Shown: positions 16,477 to 23,570 of the stretch, piece after piece
How the letters are laid out: the number at the start of each line of letters is the position of its first letter
Position numbering within the stretch: the stretch's first letter is position 1
Assembly (NCBI GenBank): GCA_964388175.1
Contig: CAYLYS010000040.1
Coordinates: 1-23,570 of the forward strand
Reading direction: 5' to 3'
Source: JAITWN01 sp964388175
GTDB lineage: Bacteria > Pseudomonadota > Gammaproteobacteria > SZUA-140
DNA: 23,570 bases
Program-made: the position numbers and the translations under genes
The notes under the pieces: generated by a model
The model's input: the letters and a program-made list of their open reading frames with translations, nothing else
Told to the model about the DNA's origin: nothing
The model's database searches: none

Positions 16477-17286
16477 GTGAGCGCTAAGGAAACCATACGA
16501 ACCCGTATATGGCGAGAGGAGCCTGAGCAGGACAATCCTTTTGCCGCAGCTGCGTGTTACTGCCACGGTTACGACGTATATGGGGAAGTATTGGGTAACG
16601 CAACTTGGATAGAATTTTTGTTTCTTTTATTCCGAGGAGAACGTCCTAACAGCGAAGAATCTTTTGTTCTGGAGAATCTGGCAATTGGGCTTGCTAATCC
16701 CGGTCCGCGAGACTACAGCGTATTGGCCGCGATGAATGGAGGCGTGGGCGGATCCCATAATGCAGCCTGTTTGATGGCTGCTCTTGCTGTGGGCGCCGGA
16801 CAATTGGGCGGTGGGCACGAAGTGGCCGCTGCGATGAAGATATGGCAAGAGTGCGGGACTGATTTAGACAGCTGGAAAAAAGAGCTAACTGACCCGCAAT
16901 TTTCAGAGCGAGCAGATGTGTGGAAGGATATGGATCATCCACCTGGGTTTGATCCTTATGGTGAAAGTTGTCCTACCCCTGTTCGACAGATTTTAGATCT
17001 CTTGTCATCCCAGAACTCGGCAAGTCGTCTTATTTGGCTAAGAGATAACAGGAAATCGATTGAGGGGATTTCTGGTCACCCATTGGCCATGACTGGGGTT
17101 GCTGCGGCCGCATTAAGCGACCTTGGATTTGATCAAGATCAGGGAGAAATGCTGTTTATTTTTCTGCGCTTGCCAGGGGCTGCGGCACACGCTATTGAAC
17201 AGAAAAAACTAGGGTTTCGTAATTTTCCGTTTTTTCTTAATTCTGTTCATTTGCAGAACGATCCTGCTCAAGGAAAGAAGCGTTGA
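16477..17286 (+). CDS. Citrate-synthase/citryl-CoA-lyase-fold protein, degenerate active site (first of pair)
   Basis: This is 269 residues from the GTG at 16477, which has AAGG 8 bases upstream; an in-frame GTG at 16450 would overlap the methyltransferase gene. The family is recognisable from NPGPRDYSVLAAMNGGVGGS (residues 74-93), QLGGGHEVAAAM (His114, at the place of the first catalytic His), HPPGFDPYGESCPTPVRQIL (154-173), and LRLPGAAAHAIEQKK near 230-244, which matches the R-x-x-G-x-x-AH-x-x-EQ segment of citrate synthases. The second catalytic His, normally in G-F-G-H, is replaced (GFDP), and the catalytic Asp region reads AMTG instead of NxDG. The length is that of short citryl-CoA lyases. 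Its stop overlaps the second gene of the pair. Activity as a normal citrate synthase is unlikely. Confidence 0.75.
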   Translation: MSAKETIRTRIWREEPEQDNPFAAAACYCHGYDVYGEVLGNATWIEFLFLLFRGERPNSEESFVLENLAIGLANPGPRDYSVLAAMNGGVGGSHNAACLMAALAVGAGQLGGGHEVAAAMKIWQECGTDLDSWKKELTDPQFSERADVWKDMDHPPGFDPYGESCPTPVRQILDLLSSQNSASRLIWLRDNRKSIEGISGHPLAMTGVAAAALSDLGFDQDQGEMLFIFLRLPGAAAHAIEQKKLGFRNFPFFLNSVHLQNDPAQGKKR

Positions 17287-18101
17287 AAGGCTCTGAAAAG
17301 TTATCAAAGCATGAGGATGTCTGGGAAACCAGTATGGGGTTGGTTTTCGCTGGAGAAAGAGTCGTCTTCCGAGGAAAAGATTTATTCACCGAGCTAAAAG
17401 ATGTGCGCTGGATGGACCTCTTCCTGTATGGGATTACGGGCCGGCGTTTTCAGGAAAATCAGATCCGACTTTTCGAGAGTATATGGGCCCTCGGAACCAG
17501 CTACCCAGATCCGAGAATCTGGAATAATCGGGTGGCATCCTTGGCTGGAACAGCGCGCAGTACGGGCAGCCTGGGAATAGGAGCCGCAATTGCCGTATCC
17601 GAGGCCAATATCTACGGCAGAGGACCGGATATTAGGGCCATTGATTTTCTATATAGAACAAAAGAAGAGTTGGATAATGGCACACTTCTTCTCGATATCG
17701 TTTCTAAAGAGCTTTCCAAGTATAGGGGCATACCCGGCTACGGTCGTCCACTGAAAAATGCAGACGAGCGTATCAAACCTGTATGTGAAGTTGCCCGTGA
17801 ACTTGGATTTGGCAATGGTTACTACTTGGATCTAATTTTCAAAATAGAATCGCTGCTGTTGGAAAATCGTTATCGTATGAGGATGAATGCAGCAGCTCTC
17901 GGTGCTGCTCTTGCGGCAGACCAGGGATTGTCTCGTGATGAATATTATCTGTATCTAATCCCTTCCTTCCTTGGGGGTATGCTGCCCTGTTATCTGGAAG
18001 CATCCACAAAAGATGAGGGTATATTTTTTCCTTTCTCATGTGAGCGTATCAAATATGATGGATCACCTCGCAGAACTTGGAATTGCTCATCAAAACGATA
18101 A
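17283..18101 (+). CDS. Citrate-synthase-like protein, degenerate active site (second of pair)
   Basis: This is 272 residues from a TTG at 17283, with AAGGAAAG just upstream and a TTGA overlap with the stop of the first gene; a downstream in-frame ATG at 17334 would cut into the conserved N-terminus. Citrate-synthase-like features are RIWNNRVASLAGTARSTGS (residues 78-96), IPGYGRPLKNADERI (150-164, at the place of the G-F-G-H-x-x-Y loop), RMNAAALGAALAADQG (about 200-215), and KYDGSPRR near the end. The first catalytic His position reads IYGRGPD, the second His is Arg155, and the Asp of the N-x-D motif is Ala. All three catalytic residues therefore appear lost, while the fold signatures remain. 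The tight coupling suggests a heteromer with the upstream paralogue. No substrate can be assigned. Confidence 0.72.
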   Translation: MKGSEKLSKHEDVWETSMGLVFAGERVVFRGKDLFTELKDVRWMDLFLYGITGRRFQENQIRLFESIWALGTSYPDPRIWNNRVASLAGTARSTGSLGIGAAIAVSEANIYGRGPDIRAIDFLYRTKEELDNGTLLLDIVSKELSKYRGIPGYGRPLKNADERIKPVCEVARELGFGNGYYLDLIFKIESLLLENRYRMRMNAAALGAALAADQGLSRDEYYLYLIPSFLGGMLPCYLEASTKDEGIFFPFSCERIKYDGSPRRTWNCSSKR

Positions 18102-18244
18102 TAAGCCAATGAAAAACAAATAAAAAGAAAGGCCCCGTGGCGGATTCGCCTGATACTGTCCAAACACCTACTAAAGTATTAAATGTGACAGGTCGTTAAC
18201 TCCACCAATCAAACGCATATTGCGTCGATCAGCCGGTGGCATAT
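18102..18244 (+). promoter_or_regulatory. Intergenic region before the TonB receptor gene
   Basis: This 143-bp A+T-rich gap contains only a short hairpin (GGCGGATTCGCC, about 18141-18152) with a 4-bp stem and no T-run. No Fur box, cobalamin riboswitch or good promoter pair could be recognised. The receptor could be read from here or from the upstream operon. Confidence 0.25.
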
Positions 18245-20320
18245 ATGTATTCAAAAATTAGAATCTTCCTACTTGCCTTATGCGGCATTCCTTTTGGTGT
18301 GCACGCTCAGCTTTCGCCTGAAGAAGAGGCTCTCACCCGCGCATTCGGGAGCGAAGATTTTATCAGTATTGCAACTGGATCTCGCCAACCCATCTCTCTG
18401 GCACCAGCCGTGGCATCTGTAATTACGGCTGAACAGATTAAAGAGATGGGGGCAACCGACATTGATCAAGTGCTTGAATCTGTTCCTGGTCTGCATGTCT
18501 CTGTGGCGCCCCGCGGATATCTGCCTCTATACACAATACGAGGGATATATTCCGAGAATAATCCACAAGTGCTGGTGTTGATCAACGATATCCCCATTAC
18601 TAACTATTACGTTGGTAACAGAGGTGAAGTTTGGGGCGGAATGCCCATAAATGACATTGCAAGAATTGAAATAATCAGAGGTCCCGGATCAGCCATTTAT
18701 GGCGCAGATGCGTTCTCTGGAATTATAAACATAATCACAAAGACAGCAGATGAGATAAAAGGTACTGAAGTTGGTGCGCGTGCTGGTTCTTTTGGCGCCA
18801 GAGAGGGATGGGCTCTCCATGGTGGTAGCTGGAATGACATCAATTTTTCTCTGTCTCTGCAGATGCAGAAAACTGATGGTCAAAAAGAAATCATAGATAT
18901 TGATGCCCAAACTCTTAACGATGCTTTTTTTGACACTAACGCCTCATATGCACCCGGCCCGGTAAATCTAGGCAAAGAAAGCATTGATGCCCGCGTAGAT
19001 GTTTCTCAGGAAAATTGGCGCCTCCGTGTTGGATATCAGGGGCGTAATGATGTTGGTGGTGGCGCAGGTGTGGCCATGGCTTTGGATCCTGCGGCAAACG
19101 GCGAGAGCAAGCGCTTCAATGCAGATCTCACATATAAAACCACCTTGAGCCAGAACTGGGATCTCACTAGCGTCGTCAGCTACTTTGATACGGCTGCAGA
19201 AGCCAATCTCGTCTTGTATCCCCCAGGATCGTTCGGTGGAGCCTTCCCGGAAGGAGTGATAGCCAGGCCATACGTTTATGAGCGGCATACACGTTTGAAT
19301 CTATCCGCCTTCTATCATGGCTTCGATCAGCATAGTCTCCGTTTTGGCGCTGGCGTCATGTATGGAGATATGTACAAGATAAGAGAAACAAAAAACTACG
19401 CTCCGGACGGATCTCCTCTTGGTAGCGTCGTAGATGTAAGCAACGATATTAATCTTGTATTTATCCGTCCCCAGGACAGAGAGGTGTACTATGCTTTCGT
19501 TCAGGATGAATGGACGATCACTCCGAACTGGAGATTGACCAGCGGAGTTCGATATGACAAATACTCTGACTTTGGGGATACAACCAATCCGCGCTTTGCA
19601 CTTGTTTGGCGTGCACGTCACGATCTGACGGCTAAGCTATTATATGGTCGCGCTTTCAGGGCTCCCGCATTCAATGAGCTATACAACATTAATAATCCGG
19701 TTGCATTGGGTAACCGGCATTTAAAGCCTGAAACGATCGATACCTATGAGCTTGCTTTCAATTATCAGCATTCTCAAGCATTAAAGGCTGGTCTTAATAT
19801 CTTCCATTATAAAATGAAAGACATACTGCGATTCACCCCTGATCCTGCGCCAGCACCGACTGTAACTGCGCAGAATACTGGTAATCGAAGCGGGAACGGC
19901 TTGGAAATTGAGGCTACCTATGACGTCAATTCCAGCTTCCAGCTGTATGGAAACTATGCTTTTCAGAAATCAGTTGAAGATGAATCTGACAATGATATTG
20001 CAAATGCTCCCGAGCATCAGATTTATCTAAGAGCAAATTGGGCGTTCCAGAGGAATTGGACGCTGAATACTCAAATTACATGGATCGCCGATCGCAAGCG
20101 TGACGCGGCTGATCTGCGCCCGGAAGTTGATGATTATGTGATAACGGATCTTATACTGCGTCATCATCCAGAAAACCGTCCTTGGGAGTTGGCCTTTGCT
20201 GCCCGCAATGTTTTCGACGAAGATGCACGAGAGCCCAGTCCGGCGCCTGGAGTTATTCCCAACGACCTTCCGCTTCCTGGTCGCCACTTCTTCGTAGAAG
20301 CCCGGTATCATTTCCAATAA
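18245..20320 (+). CDS. TonB-dependent outer-membrane receptor
   Basis: This is 691 residues from the ATG at 18245; a GTG at 18236 would add three. The signal peptide is residues 1-21 or 22 (YSKIRIFLLALCGIPFGVHA, then Q). A TonB-box-like stretch EDFISIATG is at about 37-45. The plug domain (about 50-165) has VITAEQI, TIRGIY, and IEIIRGPGSAIYGADAFSGI, the hallmark of the plug. The remaining residues form the 22-strand barrel with the lipoprotein-like GRAFRAPAFNELY and NRHLKPETIDTYEL motifs typical of the family, ending in EARYHFQ. It imports a scarce ligand using proton motive force through TonB. Composition is A+T richer than the flanks, like the preceding three genes. The ligand is unknown; the adjacent methyltransferase and citrate-like pair hint at a small molecule. 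Confidence 0.93.
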   Translation: MYSKIRIFLLALCGIPFGVHAQLSPEEEALTRAFGSEDFISIATGSRQPISLAPAVASVITAEQIKEMGATDIDQVLESVPGLHVSVAPRGYLPLYTIRGIYSENNPQVLVLINDIPITNYYVGNRGEVWGGMPINDIARIEIIRGPGSAIYGADAFSGIINIITKTADEIKGTEVGARAGSFGAREGWALHGGSWNDINFSLSLQMQKTDGQKEIIDIDAQTLNDAFFDTNASYAPGPVNLGKESIDARVDVSQENWRLRVGYQGRNDVGGGAGVAMALDPAANGESKRFNADLTYKTTLSQNWDLTSVVSYFDTAAEANLVLYPPGSFGGAFPEGVIARPYVYERHTRLNLSAFYHGFDQHSLRFGAGVMYGDMYKIRETKNYAPDGSPLGSVVDVSNDINLVFIRPQDREVYYAFVQDEWTITPNWRLTSGVRYDKYSDFGDTTNPRFALVWRARHDLTAKLLYGRAFRAPAFNELYNINNPVALGNRHLKPETIDTYELAFNYQHSQALKAGLNIFHYKMKDILRFTPDPAPAPTVTAQNTGNRSGNGLEIEATYDVNSSFQLYGNYAFQKSVEDESDNDIANAPEHQIYLRANWAFQRNWTLNTQITWIADRKRDAADLRPEVDDYVITDLILRHHPENRPWELAFAARNVFDEDAREPSPAPGVIPNDLPLPGRHFFVEARYHFQ

Positions 20321-20388
20321 TCGTAAAGGCTCTATTCGCCACAGAATTTTGTTCAGGCCGCGCCAAGATGGTCGATACAATGCGCATC

Positions 20389-20406
20389 ATGGGTTTCATG
20401 ACCCAT
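20389..20406. repeat. Inverted repeat upstream of the substrate-binding-protein gene
   Basis: ATGGGT (20389-20394) and ACCCAT (20401-20406) are a perfect 6-bp inverted repeat around TTCATG. It lies 34 bases before the ATG at 20441, where an operator or a short RNA hairpin could act. No T-run follows, so it is not a clear terminator. Confidence 0.3.
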
Positions 20407-20440
20407 AGGCACCTGTTTCTTCAACACCAGCGACCTTAGG

Positions 20441-21424
20441 ATGAGCGGTGCGGCGCATAGAAAACCGGGGATGATCCAGCGCTGGGTATCTGCTCTGCTC
20501 GTCTGCTTTTTCGTCCTGCTGCCGAGCAGCTTGCTGGGATCCGACAAGCTCGCGACCGGTGTGCTCTACCCCGACATCCGGGAACCCTTCCGCGGCGTTT
20601 TCATGAGCATTGCGCGCGGCGTCAGCGATGAGCTGGGCAGCAGTGCCCAGTTACGGGCGATCGGGGATCTCGATTCGGCGGAAGACATCAAGCGCTGGAT
20701 AGAGGACAACGGCATCCGTTCCGTCGTGGCGCTGGGAAGCCGGGGCCAGGCGCTGAGCAATGAGCTGACCAGCACAGTGCCCGTCGTATTGGGCGCCGTT
20801 CACATGGCGCCGGACCTGCAGGATCAGCGCCATCACGGCATCGCCCTCAGCCCCGACCCCACCCTCCTGCTCGAACATCTCAAGAAGCTGGCGCCCTCGG
20901 TCAAGCGCGTCACCGTGGTCTATCACCGCGAGCGTGACCGCTGGACGATCGAGCGCGCCCGCACGTCTGCCGCCCGCCTCGGCATCGAACTGAACGCGGT
21001 ACCGGTGGACAAGCTGCAGGAGGCAGTCAGTGCTTACCGCACGCTGCTCAGCAGCCAGGACAGCCGCACGGATGCGCTGTGGCTGTCCCAGGACAGCGCG
21101 GTACTGGATGAACAGGCGGTTCTGCCGATGATACTTAAGGAAGCCTGGGACCGGAAGCTGATCGTTTTCTCAAGCAACCCGTCCCATGTCCGTCGTGGCA
21201 TCCTATTTGCACTCTATCCGGACAACTATCATATGGGGCGCAGCCTGGGGAAAATGGCTGATCGCATCAACAAAGGCTCCATGAACGGCACCGTCATGGA
21301 ACCGGGAATGGAATTTTTACGTGATCTTTCCATGGCCTTCAATGTGCGTACCGCTGGCCACCTGGGGATCAAATATAACAAAGACCTGCTGAATCAAGCG
21401 GAATTGATATTCCCGCTGATGTAA
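20441..21424 (+). CDS. Periplasmic ABC-type substrate-binding protein (PF04392-like), orphan
   Basis: This is 327 residues from the ATG at 20441; an ATG at 20471 (residue 11, MIQRWVSALL) preceded by GGGG is the alternative start and sits better in front of the signal peptide. The hydrophobic stretch SALLVCFFVLLPSSLLG is a secretion signal. The mature part has the two-lobed layout of the ABC_sub_bind family, with VLYPDIREPFRGVF, VVALGSRGQALSN, VPVVLGAVHMAP, KRVTVVYHRERD, and DALWLSQDSAVLDEQAVLP, ending with NQAELIFPLM. No permease or ATPase gene is adjacent. Instead a hybrid sensor kinase begins 14 bp downstream, so the protein probably feeds a signal to the kinase rather than to a transporter. 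Base composition is core-like. Confidence 0.82.
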   Translation: MSGAAHRKPGMIQRWVSALLVCFFVLLPSSLLGSDKLATGVLYPDIREPFRGVFMSIARGVSDELGSSAQLRAIGDLDSAEDIKRWIEDNGIRSVVALGSRGQALSNELTSTVPVVLGAVHMAPDLQDQRHHGIALSPDPTLLLEHLKKLAPSVKRVTVVYHRERDRWTIERARTSAARLGIELNAVPVDKLQEAVSAYRTLLSSQDSRTDALWLSQDSAVLDEQAVLPMILKEAWDRKLIVFSSNPSHVRRGILFALYPDNYHMGRSLGKMADRINKGSMNGTVMEPGMEFLRDLSMAFNVRTAGHLGIKYNKDLLNQAELIFPLM

Positions 21425-21438
21425 AAAGGCGTGCTCAT

Positions 21439-23570
21439 ATGACGAGAATCACAAAAATACGGAAGACGCGCTGGCGCAACATGGGTTTTCGCCAACAGCT
21501 CGCCCTTACTTTTTGTATAGGTATTCTGCTCGCGTCGCTGACCGCGTCGATGTTCATTTCCCTGCTCTCCGGACAGACCATCCGCGATCGCTTCATTCTC
21601 GAGGGGCACAAGGCGGCGGAAACGCTGGCGCTGCAGAGCACCCTGACGCTGCTGTACCAGAGCGCGGAAAACGGCCGTGAATATGCCGAAACGCTGCTGA
21701 GCGCCCCCGACGTGCTGGGCGTGTCGGTTTTCGATCTCTCCAATACCGCCCTGCTCGCGCTGGGCGAACCGGGCAAAAGGCCCGATCTCGATACGCTGCC
21801 GAAAGACCAGCCGATCACGGTGGAAACCGATTCCAGCTGGTACTTCCTGGCTCCGGTCTATACCAATCCGGCGCCGGAGCAGGCCGCCGATTCCCCTTTC
21901 ACCGTGCATCATTCGCAGCCCGAACTGCTCGGCTATGCCCAGGTGGTCATGGGCAAGAATACGCTGAAGCGGGTGACCAGCGACATCCTGTGGACCAATT
22001 TCCTGGTTTCCGGAACGCTCGCCATTACGCTGCTCAGCGTGCTGCTCTTCATCACCGGCCGCGTCACCCAACCCATCAAGATGCTGGCGGAAACCATGCG
22101 CCGGGCAACGCTGGGCGAGCGCCGCATCCGCGCCGAGATCGCCGGGTCGCGCGACGTTGCCGAGATGCAGCATGCATTCAACAAGATGATGGAAGTGCTG
22201 GACGCGCGCGAAAGCGAATTGAAGAAGGCGCGTGATACCGCGCTGGAATCGGCCCGCATCAAGGGCGAATTCGCTGCTACCGTCAGTCACGAGTTGCGTA
22301 CACCGCTCAACGGCGTGCTCGGTATGCTGGAACTGCTCCAGGGCATGGGGCTGACCGAGAAACAGGCCGATTACGTCGAGGTGGCCAAAACCTCGGGAGA
22401 GTCGCTGCTCACACTGGTCAACGACATTCTCGACTTCTCGCGCAACGATTCGAGCGAGGTGAGCACCTCGGCTGACGACTTCGATCTGCGGTCGACGCTC
22501 GATGAGATCGTCGGTCTGACCGGTACCCAGGCGCGCCGCAAGGGGCTGGAGTTCGGTTTCGTTGTCGGTCACGACGTGCCTACCGAGTTGCGCGGCGACG
22601 TCCGGCGTCTGCAGCAGGTGCTGCTCAACCTGGTCGGCAATGCGATCAAGTTCACCGAGCAGGGCGAGGTGCGCGTGAGTGTGGAAGCTGCCGAGCGCAT
22701 GGACGGCGAGCGCTTCCTGCTGCACTTCGAAGTCAAGGATTCCGGCATCGGTATTCCGGAGCAGGCACGAGGCCGTATCTTCGAACCTTTCCGCCAGGCC
22801 GACGGCTCGACCACGCGGCGCTACGGCGGTACCGGGCTGGGGTTAGCGATCTGCAAGCAGATCATCGACATCGTCGGTGGCGACATCGGTGTGCGCAGCA
22901 CGCCGGGTGCCGGCAGCGTATTCTGGTTCACCTGCCCCTTCACGCTCGCCGAGCAAGAGGTGGTGTCCACCAAGGTCATACCCGATGCGCAGCTCAACGG
23001 CAAACGTGTGCTGATCGCCGACGACAGCGAAGTGGTGCGACGCATGGTGAAGCAGACCTGCGAACAATGGGGGATGCAGGTACAGAGTGCGGAGACGGTG
23101 CAGCAGATGCTCGATGTTCTGCATGCCGACACCGATCACCGCATCGATCTGCTCATCCTCGACGAAGACATGAAAGGTGTCTACGGCCGCACCATGAGCG
23201 AACTCATCGCCACGGACCTGGCCGCGCTGTCCCTGCCCACGGTGCTGCTCAATACCTATGCCGTTACCGATTCGGGTCCGCGCTATCGGACGATCAGCGC
23301 CTATGTGGACAAACCCGTGCGCACCGCGCTGCTGCACAAAGCCGTGATCGAGGCGTTGCCGACCGCGCCGAGCACCGCGGCAGTTTCGTCGCCCGAGCCG
23401 CTGGCGGTGACGGCAAGCGTGCTCGTGGTGGAGGACAACCGCGCCAACCAGATCGTGGTCGCTGGCATGCTCGAACGTCTGGGGCTGGTACCCGCGCTCG
23501 CTTCCGGCGGCGTGGAGGCGCTTACGCTGATCCAGCAGCGCAGTTTCGATGCCGTCCTGATGGACTGCAA
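21439..23570 (+). CDS. Hybrid sensor histidine kinase with two receiver domains (BarA-like), partial at window end
   Basis: This open frame runs to the window edge, giving 710 codons. A membrane helix at about residues 18-45 and another at about 187-207 flank a sensor region of some 140 residues. A HAMP domain follows (about 208-262). The HisKA domain has His284 in SHELRTPLNGVLGMLELL. The HATPase domain has an N box (LLNLVGNAIKFTEQG), a G1 box (DSGIGIPEQARGRIFEPF) and a G2 box (GGTGLGLAI). The first receiver domain has the acidic pair in LIADDSEVV, phospho-acceptor Asp575 in LLILDEDMK, and a Lys in VDKP. The second has VVEDNRANQIVV and Asp709 in VLMDC, where the window cuts it. The ATG at 21439 has AAGG 10 bases upstream. 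A later Hpt domain or separate regulator may lie outside. Confidence 0.93.
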   Translation, partial: MTRITKIRKTRWRNMGFRQQLALTFCIGILLASLTASMFISLLSGQTIRDRFILEGHKAAETLALQSTLTLLYQSAENGREYAETLLSAPDVLGVSVFDLSNTALLALGEPGKRPDLDTLPKDQPITVETDSSWYFLAPVYTNPAPEQAADSPFTVHHSQPELLGYAQVVMGKNTLKRVTSDILWTNFLVSGTLAITLLSVLLFITGRVTQPIKMLAETMRRATLGERRIRAEIAGSRDVAEMQHAFNKMMEVLDARESELKKARDTALESARIKGEFAATVSHELRTPLNGVLGMLELLQGMGLTEKQADYVEVAKTSGESLLTLVNDILDFSRNDSSEVSTSADDFDLRSTLDEIVGLTGTQARRKGLEFGFVVGHDVPTELRGDVRRLQQVLLNLVGNAIKFTEQGEVRVSVEAAERMDGERFLLHFEVKDSGIGIPEQARGRIFEPFRQADGSTTRRYGGTGLGLAICKQIIDIVGGDIGVRSTPGAGSVFWFTCPFTLAEQEVVSTKVIPDAQLNGKRVLIADDSEVVRRMVKQTCEQWGMQVQSAETVQQMLDVLHADTDHRIDLLILDEDMKGVYGRTMSELIATDLAALSLPTVLLNTYAVTDSGPRYRTISAYVDKPVRTALLHKAVIEALPTAPSTAAVSSPEPLAVTASVLVVEDNRANQIVVAGMLERLGLVPALASGGVEALTLIQQRSFDAVLMDC

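Larger units (their letters stand above)
15366..20320. other. Lower-GC block, candidate horizontally acquired module
   Basis: From just after the TPP-enzyme stop to the end of the TonB receptor, base composition falls: 60-base lines at 15841 and 18841 are 35 and 33 % G+C, against 67 % at 9001. Composition within the block is uneven, since a line at 16741 is still about 63 %. Codons such as AGA, ATA and TTA become common. Four genes fill the block. I see no integrase, transposase, tRNA or obvious flanking repeat, so the transfer mechanism is unknown. Confidence 0.6.

Noticed and set aside
18102..18244. Cobalamin riboswitch, Fur box or small gene before the TonB receptor
   Set aside because: The gap is too short for a full cobalamin riboswitch, no Fur-like palindrome is seen, and the only ATG frame there (18109) stops after four codons.
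15340..20450. Integrase, transposase, tRNA or attachment-site repeats flanking the low-GC block
   Set aside because: No such gene and no convincing direct repeat was found by eye at either edge, so the block is not called a mobile element.

Overview
The window looks like a chromosomal segment from a Gram-negative proteobacterium, most likely a gammaproteobacterium. This rests on the fused MrpA/B type of cation antiporter operon, an outer-membrane TonB-dependent receptor, RimO and an AttEFGH-like export system; the genus cannot be named from sequence alone. Most of the window is G+C rich (a 60-base line counted at about 9.0 kb is 67 %). The block from about 15.37 to 20.32 kb is clearly poorer in G+C (two lines counted at 33 and 35 %, though composition within it is uneven), which suggests a separately acquired module.

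Layout: (1) 1-456, minus strand: 5' part of a TerC/YjbE-family membrane protein. (2) 712-6521, plus strand: a complete six-gene Mrp/Mnh/Sha/Pha antiporter operon (mrpA with fused mrpB, then C, D, E, F, G), with a 69-residue unrecognised protein coupled to its end. A 10-N assembly gap lies inside mrpA; the flanking bases and protein conservation indicate that the two contig ends really overlap by 5 bp. (3) 6825-7526, minus strand: a rhomboid protease, divergent by only 8 bp from (4) 7535-11989, plus strand: an ABC ATPase, a double-FtsX permease and an AttH-like secreted lipocalin-fold protein, then rimO (11998-13320). (5) 13455-15365: a TPP-dependent acetolactate-synthase-like enzyme with an unusual Arg-rich insert. 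(6) The lower-GC block: an acetylserotonin-O-methyltransferase-like enzyme, two overlapping citrate-synthase-fold genes that have both lost catalytic residues, and a TonB-dependent receptor. (7) 20441 to the end, G+C rich again: a periplasmic ABC-type substrate-binding protein of the PF04392 type with no transporter beside it, followed by a hybrid sensor kinase (HAMP, HisKA, HATPase, two receiver domains) cut by the window end.

The Mrp genes form one membrane complex for Na+(K+)/H+ antiport. The ATPase, permease and AttH genes probably form one envelope system. The most interesting part is 13.4-23.6 kb: a TPP enzyme, a small-molecule methyltransferase, a degenerate citrate-synthase-like pair, a TonB receptor, and a binding protein plus hybrid kinase. 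Read together they suggest synthesis or modification of a small molecule, its outer-membrane uptake, and its sensing. The individual family assignments are visible in the sequence; the link between them is inference from gene order.
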